Under the pieces are notes generated by a model. It had not been told where the DNA came from. It saw only the letters and a list, made by a program, of their open reading frames with translations, and made no database searches. From an uncultured Nocardioides sp. (lineage in GTDB: Bacteria > Actinomycetota > Actinomycetes > Propionibacteriales > Nocardioidaceae): a DNA stretch of 9,540 bases. A program made the translations under genes and the position numbers. The stretch is taken from positions 1 to 9,540 of the forward strand of contig NZ_CAMPGZ010000163.1 of assembly GCF_946885725.1 (NCBI RefSeq), given 5' to 3'. Positions 6,048 to 9,540 of the stretch are shown in pieces (position 1 is the stretch's first letter; each line of letters begins with the position of its first letter).

Positions 6048-6941
6048 ATGACCGTCACCGCCGAGTCCGCCGCGATCGCAGAGCTCCACCGGCGCGTCAT
6101 CTCCTGGTACGACGCAAACCGGCGCGACCTGCCCTGGCGCGACCCGGCCGCATCGCCGTGGGCGGTCATGGTCAGCGAGTTCATGCTGCAGCAGACGCCC
6201 GTCTCCCGGGTGCTCCCGGTGTGGACGCAGTGGCTCGAGCGCTGGCCGACGCCGGCTGCCCTGGCCGCGGAGCCGTCCGGCGAGGCGGTGCGCGCATGGG
6301 GCCGCCTGGGTTATCCACGGCGTGCCCTGCGCCTGCACGCGGCGGCCACCGAGATCGAGCGCAGCCACAGAGGTGAGGTGCCGGCGAGCTACGACGACCT
6401 CGTCGCCCTGCCCGGCGTCGGCGACTACACCGCGGCCGCGATCGCCGCCTTCGCCTACGGCCGCCGCCAGGTCGTGCTCGACACCAACGTCCGACGGGTG
6501 CTCGGCCGGGTCCTCGGCGGGACCGAGTTCCCCGCGGCCTCGGTCACCCGGGCCGAGCGCGCGCGTGCCGCCGGCGTGCTCCCTGACGACGAGGCGACGG
6601 CCGCGACCTGGTCGGTCGCCGTGATGGAGCTCGGCGCCCTGGTCTGCACGGCCGCGTCGCCGCGCTGCGCGGACTGCCCGCTCGCCGGCCGGTGCGCCTG
6701 GCGGGCCGCCGGCTACCCGGCGTACGACGGCCCCCCGCGGCGCGCCCAGACCTACGACGGCACCGACCGGCAGTGCCGCGGACGCATCCTCGCCGTCGCC
6801 CGCGACGCTCATGAGCCGGTGCACCTCTCCCGGCTCGAGGCCGCGTGGCCTTTCGTCGAGCAGCGGGAGCGCTGCCTCGTCTCGCTGCTGGAGGACGGGC
6901 TGCTGGCCCAGGTCGGACCCGAGACCTACGCGCTGCCCTGA
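6048..6941 (+). CDS. mutY: A/G-specific adenine DNA glycosylase MutY
   Basis: This 297-residue base-excision repair enzyme removes adenine mispaired with 8-oxoguanine, preventing G:C to T:A changes. The N-terminal WYDANRRDLPWR and VSEFMLQQT motifs carry the catalytic Glu (E44). The helix-hairpin-helix loop is LPGVGDYTAAAI (121-132), with the catalytic Asp in VLDTNVRRVLGR (D145). A [4Fe-4S] cluster site follows with C200-x6-C207-x2-C210-x5-C216. After the cluster only about 80 residues remain, and they do not look like the full NUDIX-like 8-oxoG-recognition domain of Escherichia coli MutY. The end (VHLSRLEAAWP...RCLVSLLEDGLL) looks like a small winged-helix-type fold, and M. tuberculosis MutY is similarly short. 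The start is the ATG at 6048, with no RBS. The 3' end overlaps the convergent TetR-type gene by 16 bp. Confidence 0.97.
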   Translation: MTVTAESAAIAELHRRVISWYDANRRDLPWRDPAASPWAVMVSEFMLQQTPVSRVLPVWTQWLERWPTPAALAAEPSGEAVRAWGRLGYPRRALRLHAAATEIERSHRGEVPASYDDLVALPGVGDYTAAAIAAFAYGRRQVVLDTNVRRVLGRVLGGTEFPAASVTRAERARAAGVLPDDEATAATWSVAVMELGALVCTAASPRCADCPLAGRCAWRAAGYPAYDGPPRRAQTYDGTDRQCRGRILAVARDAHEPVHLSRLEAAWPFVEQRERCLVSLLEDGLLAQVGPETYALP

Positions 6942-7501
6942 GCCGCCACGGCCGTCACCGCATCGGCCAGGTCGCGGACCGCACGCCGCGTCGTCGTGCC
7001 GCCCTTGTCGAACGGCAGGTCGAGCAGGAACCCGCTGAACGCGCTCTCGAGCAGCACGGTCGCGCGCGGCGCGCGACGCGGTGCCGCCCCGGAGGCGACG
7101 AGGTGGTCGGTGACGGCGGCCATCCAGACCTTGTTCGCGGCGCCGACAACGCTGGCGTACGGCTCGCGCCCGAACAGGCCGAGCGCCGCCGCCTCGACGT
7201 ACACGCGCTGGCAGCCGACCAGCTGAGGCTCCGTGACCGCGTCCCACAGCCGCAGCACCGCACCGCGGACGTCGCGGGCCGGCGGCAGCGACCGGATCAT
7301 CTCGACAGCGCGGTCGTTGCTCACCCTCAGCACGGTCGCGACCAGGTCGTCCTTGCCGTCGAAGTGGTAGAGCAGCATCCGGTCACTGGTGCCGAGCTGG
7401 GCGGCGAGCGGGCGAAGCGAGAGCCCGATCAGGCCGTGCTCGAGCACGTAGTCGGTCGCGGCCTCGGCCAGCTCGTCCCGGCGGGACGTCTCGCGACTCA
7501 T
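6926..7501 (-). CDS. TetR-family transcriptional repressor, likely controlling the adjacent smr gene
   Basis: This 191-residue regulator has a TetR-type N-terminal DNA-binding domain. Its helix-turn-helix is SLRPLAAQLGTSDRMLLYHF (28-47), followed by the usual GKDDLVATVL helix; the C-terminal ligand-binding region is variable, as expected. It is divergent from an SMR efflux gene across 76 bp holding two identical inverted-repeat operators. This is the classic arrangement of a repressor that controls both itself and a multidrug exporter, so the inducer may be a cationic or lipophilic drug (inference). I chose the ATG at 7501. Starting at 7651 would run translation across both operators and into the opposing smr gene, giving an N-terminus with no family similarity. 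There is no Shine-Dalgarno sequence; a -10-like TACACT lies 7 nt upstream. The 3' end overlaps mutY by 16 bp. Confidence 0.93.
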   Translation of the reverse strand: MSRETSRRDELAEAATDYVLEHGLIGLSLRPLAAQLGTSDRMLLYHFDGKDDLVATVLRVSNDRAVEMIRSLPPARDVRGAVLRLWDAVTEPQLVGCQRVYVEAAALGLFGREPYASVVGAANKVWMAAVTDHLVASGAAPRRAPRATVLLESAFSGFLLDLPFDKGGTTTRRAVRDLADAVTAVAAQGSA

Positions 7502-7508
7502 ACCGAGC

Positions 7509-7514
7509 AGTGTA
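7509..7514 (-). promoter_or_regulatory. Putative tetR-type gene -10 element, overlapping operator O1
   Basis: On the minus strand TACACT ends 7 nt before the ATG at 7501, which predicts a leaderless mRNA. Four of its six bases lie inside operator O1, so a bound repressor would block this promoter and give autoregulation. Confidence 0.4.
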
Positions 7515-7526
7515 GCGACTGCTACA
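7511..7526. promoter_or_regulatory. Operator O1: TGTAGC-N4-GCTACA inverted repeat
   Basis: The 16-bp site TGTAGCGACTGCTACA has perfect 6-bp arms around GACT. It starts 10 bp from the tetR-type start codon. Its right end also forms a plus-strand -10-like TACAGT (7523-7528), a candidate smr promoter. An identical copy (O2) lies 26 bp further on. Binding by the adjacent TetR-type protein is inferred from position and symmetry. Confidence 0.8.
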
Positions 7527-7536
7527 GTTGGACCGT

Positions 7537-7552
7537 TGTAGCGACTGCTACA
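7537..7552. promoter_or_regulatory. Operator O2: identical second copy of TGTAGC-N4-GCTACA
   Basis: This is base-for-base identical to O1, including the asymmetric GACT centre and a following G, so a 17-bp direct repeat contains the inverted repeat. Centre-to-centre spacing is 26 bp, about 2.5 helical turns. It lies 25 bp before the smr start codon. A second plus-strand -10-like hexamer, TACAGG (7549-7554), overlaps its right end. Confidence 0.8.
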
Positions 7553-7564
7553 GGCGGGCGTACG

Positions 7565-7570
7565 AGGAGG
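7565..7570 (+). promoter_or_regulatory. smr ribosome-binding site
   Basis: A full-consensus AGGAGG lies 7 nt upstream of the ATG at 7578. It is the strongest Shine-Dalgarno sequence in the window and fixes the smr start. Confidence 0.85.
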
Positions 7571-7577
7571 TCCGACG

Positions 7578-7904
7578 ATGTTGGGCGCATGGCTGATCCT
7601 GCTGGCGGCGATCGCCGTGGAGGTCGTGAGCACCGCCTCGCTGCCGCGCACGCAGGGCTTCCGCGAGCCGGGCTGGACGGCCTTCGTGCTGCTCGGCTAC
7701 GCGATCTCGATCTGGCTGCTGGCGCTGGTCGTCAAGCACATCTCGGTGTCGGTGGCCTACGCGGTCTGGTCCGGTCTCGGCACCGCCGGGATCGTGGTGA
7801 TCGGGCTGCTGTTCCTCGACGAGCGCCTCGACCTGGTCAAGGCCGCGGCGCTGGCGATGATCATCGTCGGCGTCGTGGTGCTCAACCTGCACGGCGCGCA
7901 CTGA
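7578..7904 (+). CDS. Small multidrug resistance (SMR) family efflux transporter, EmrE-like
   Basis: This 108-residue protein of four predicted membrane helices sits in the cytoplasmic membrane. The family works as a dimer, exchanging cationic drugs or quaternary ammonium compounds for protons. The essential glutamate of helix 1 is present (E15, in AIAVEVVST). The helix-3 signature AYAVWSGLG gives Y61 and W64, matching Y60 and W63 of EmrE with a one-residue offset; LDERLDLVKAAALAMIIVGVVVLNL is the usual helix-4 region. Wording and length fit the EmrE/Qac branch better than the guanidinium-exporter (SugE/Gdx) branch, but substrate cannot be proved by reading. The ATG has a consensus AGGAGG upstream. 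Expression is probably repressed by the divergent TetR-type regulator through O1 and O2. A strong hairpin terminator follows 6 bp after the stop. Confidence 0.93.
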   Translation: MLGAWLILLAAIAVEVVSTASLPRTQGFREPGWTAFVLLGYAISIWLLALVVKHISVSVAYAVWSGLGTAGIVVIGLLFLDERLDLVKAAALAMIIVGVVVLNLHGAH

Positions 7905-7910
7905 ACCCGG

Positions 7911-7956
7911 ACGCGACACGAGGGCGCCCCCTGACGGGGACGCCCTCGTGTCGCGT
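7911..7956. terminator. Bidirectional hairpin terminator between smr and clpC
   Basis: ACGCGACACGAGGGCG (7911-7926) pairs perfectly with 7941-7956 over 16 bp. Inside it, CCCC (7927-7930) pairs with GGGG (7936-7939) if A7940 bulges out, leaving a 5-nt loop, CTGAC. It begins 6 bp after the smr stop and ends 12 bp from the clpC stop, so it can serve both genes. Neither strand has a T-run after the stem, as is common for actinobacterial hairpin terminators. Confidence 0.88.
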
Positions 7957-7968
7957 GCGTTGGGCCGG

Positions 7969-9540
7969 TCAGCTCTCCGCGGCGGTGCTGCCGCCGGACT
8001 CGCCGGTGGCCGCCTCCTCCAGCGGGGGCAGGTCGGGCAGCTCGCTGCGGGGGTTGCCCTTGAACGTGAACGTCGCGTCGACGCCCTCGCCCTCGACGTC
8101 CACCAGCACGATCTGGCCGGGGCCGACCTCGCCGTACAGCATCTTCTCGGCGAGGGCGTCCTCGATCTCGCGCTGGACCGTGCGGCGCAGCGGCCGCGCG
8201 CCGAGCACCGGGTCGAAGCCCCGCTTGGCGAGCAGGTCCTTCGCGGCCTGGGTCAGCTCGATCGACATGTCGCGGTCGCGCAGCCGCAGCTCCACGCCGG
8301 CGATCATGTTGTCGACCATCGCGACGATCTGCTCCTGCGACAGCGGCGGGAAGACGACGATCTCGTCCACGCGGTTGAGGAACTCGGGGCGGAAGTGCTG
8401 CTTGAGCTCCTCCGAGACCTTCGCCTTCATCCGCTGGTAGGAGCCCTCGGAGTCGCCGGTCTGGCTGAAGCCGAGGTTGACGCCCTTGCTGATGTCGCGG
8501 GTGCCGAGGTTGGTCGTCATGATGATGACGGTGTTCTTGAAGTCGACGACGCGACCCTGCGAGTCGGTGAGCCGGCCCTCCTCCAGGATCTGGAGGAGCG
8601 AGTTGAAGATGTCCGGGTGGGCCTTCTCCACCTCGTCGAAGAGCACCACGGAGAACGGCTTGCGGCGCACCTTCTCGGTGAGCTGGCCGCCCTCCTCGTA
8701 GCCGACGTAGCCCGGCGGCGAGCCGAACAGCCGCGAGACGGTGTGCTTCTCGCTGAACTCCGACATGTCGAGCTGGATCAGCGCGTCCTCGTCGCCGAAG
8801 AGGAACTCGGCGAGCGTCTTGGACAGCCAGGTCTTACCGACACCCGAGGGGCCGGCGAAGATGAACGAACCGCCGGGACGCTTCGGGTCCTTCAGACCCG
8901 CACGAGTACGCCGGATCGCCCGGGAGAGCGCCTTGACGGCCTCCTCCTGACCGATGACGCGCTTGTGCAGCTCCTCCTCCATCCGGAGCAGCCGGCTCGA
9001 CTCCTCCTCGGAGAGCTTCACGATCGGGATGCCCGTCGCGACCGCGAGGACCTCGGCGATGAGCTCCTCGTCGACCTCCGCGACGACGTCCATGTCGCCG
9101 GCCTTCCACTGCTTCTCCCGCTCGCCCTTGGCGACGATGAGCTTCTTCTCCTCGTCGCGCAGGGAGGCGGCCAGCTCGAAGTCCTGGCTGTCGATCGCGC
9201 TCTCCTTGCGGCGGCGTACGTCGGCGATCTTGTCGTCGAACTCGCGCAGGTCCGGCGGCGCGGTCATCCGGCGGATGCGCAGCCGCGAGCCCGCCTCGTC
9301 GATGAGGTCGATCGCCTTGTCCGGCAGGAACCGGTCCGAGACGTAGCGGTCGGCCAGCGTGGCAGCCGAGACCAGCGCCTCGTCGGTGATCGTCACGCGG
9401 TGGTGCGCCTCGTAGCGGTCGCGCAGGCCCTTGAGGATCTCGATCGTGTGGGCGATCGAGGGCTCCTGGACCTGGATCGGCTGGAAGCGGCGCTCCAGCG
9501 CGGCGTCCTTCTCGAGGTGCTTGCGGTACTCGTCGAGCGT
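7969..9540 (-). CDS. clpC: ATP-dependent Clp protease ATP-binding subunit ClpC (3' part; 5' end beyond window)
   Basis: The frame is open from the right edge to the TGA at 7969-7971, giving the last 523 residues of an AAA+ unfoldase that feeds substrates to ClpP. The visible part begins in the first ATPase domain (LDEYRKHLEKDAALERRFQP) and continues through its small subdomain. The middle coiled-coil region carries a UVR motif (FELAASLRDEEKKL). The second ATPase domain has Walker A GPSGVGKT (Lys codon 8833-8835), Walker B VVLFDEVEKAH, sensor 1 IIMTTNLGTRD and the arginine-finger region FRPEFLNRVDE. GFDPVLGARPLRR marks the C-terminal small domain, followed by an acidic Ser/Gly/Glu-rich tail. 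The UVR motif and domain spacing indicate ClpC rather than ClpB or ClpA. The ATG at 9396 is an internal methionine, not a start. The N-terminal repeat domain, first Walker A and promoter lie outside. The gene converges on smr across a shared terminator. Confidence 0.98.
   Translation of the reverse strand, partial: TLDEYRKHLEKDAALERRFQPIQVQEPSIAHTIEILKGLRDRYEAHHRVTITDEALVSAATLADRYVSDRFLPDKAIDLIDEAGSRLRIRRMTAPPDLREFDDKIADVRRRKESAIDSQDFELAASLRDEEKKLIVAKGEREKQWKAGDMDVVAEVDEELIAEVLAVATGIPIVKLSEEESSRLLRMEEELHKRVIGQEEAVKALSRAIRRTRAGLKDPKRPGGSFIFAGPSGVGKTWLSKTLAEFLFGDEDALIQLDMSEFSEKHTVSRLFGSPPGYVGYEEGGQLTEKVRRKPFSVVLFDEVEKAHPDIFNSLLQILEEGRLTDSQGRVVDFKNTVIIMTTNLGTRDISKGVNLGFSQTGDSEGSYQRMKAKVSEELKQHFRPEFLNRVDEIVVFPPLSQEQIVAMVDNMIAGVELRLRDRDMSIELTQAAKDLLAKRGFDPVLGARPLRRTVQREIEDALAEKMLYGEVGPGQIVLVDVEGEGVDATFTFKGNPRSELPDLPPLEEAATGESGGSTAAES

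Noticed and set aside
7502..7651. Longer TetR-type protein starting at 7651
   Set aside because: Its first 50 residues would be read from both operators and the opposing smr start. They have no family similarity, and the TetR helix-turn-helix sits at the normal distance from the ATG at 7501.
1..9540. CRISPR array, tRNA or rRNA genes, insertion sequence, prophage or attachment site
   Set aside because: Apart from the two operator copies and the terminator stem, no repeats were noticed, and no transposase, integrase or RNA-gene signature was found on either strand.

Overview
This is a GC-rich chromosomal segment from a high-GC actinobacterium. The radA, disA, mutY and clpC set, the codon use, the RBS-less starts and the RadA, DisA and ClpC sequences all fit Actinomycetota. 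The ClpC wording suggests a Nocardioides-like member of the Propionibacteriales, but that is a tentative guess. There is no rRNA, tRNA, CRISPR array, IS element or phage gene.

Layout, left to right: the 3' end of a class I SAM-dependent methyltransferase gene (+), a LacI-family regulator (-), radA (+), an NAD-dependent epimerase/dehydratase-like gene (-), disA (+), a membrane-anchored or exported protein of unknown function (-), mutY (+), a TetR-family regulator (-), an SMR multidrug-efflux gene (+), and the 3' two thirds of clpC (-, running off the right edge). The ten genes alternate strand without exception, so each must be its own transcription unit. Four of the five convergent pairs overlap at their 3' ends, three of them through interlocked stop codons. 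Only the smr/clpC pair has a gap, and it holds a strong two-way hairpin terminator. The four divergent intergenic gaps (76 to 120 bp) carry all the visible promoters. No gene-free stretch exceeds about 120 bp.

The core is genome maintenance and proteostasis. RadA is a recombination branch-migration ATPase, DisA is a DNA-scanning c-di-AMP synthase, MutY is an A:8-oxoG glycosylase, and ClpC is an unfoldase for ClpP. In Bacillus subtilis clpC, radA and disA share one operon; in Mycobacterium tuberculosis radA, disA, an Rv3587c-type membrane gene, mutY and clpC1 lie close together. Here the same set is kept but broken up by antisense single genes, including an epimerase gene between radA and disA.

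The clearest regulatory unit is the divergent tetR/smr pair. Its 76-bp gap contains two identical 16-bp inverted-repeat operators. Other regulatory signals are a perfect 8-bp hairpin at the predicted 5' end of the disA mRNA and five starts that look leaderless. I see no convincing undescribed multi-gene system. The most open questions are the exported protein next to disA, the disA leader hairpin and the compact alternating architecture.
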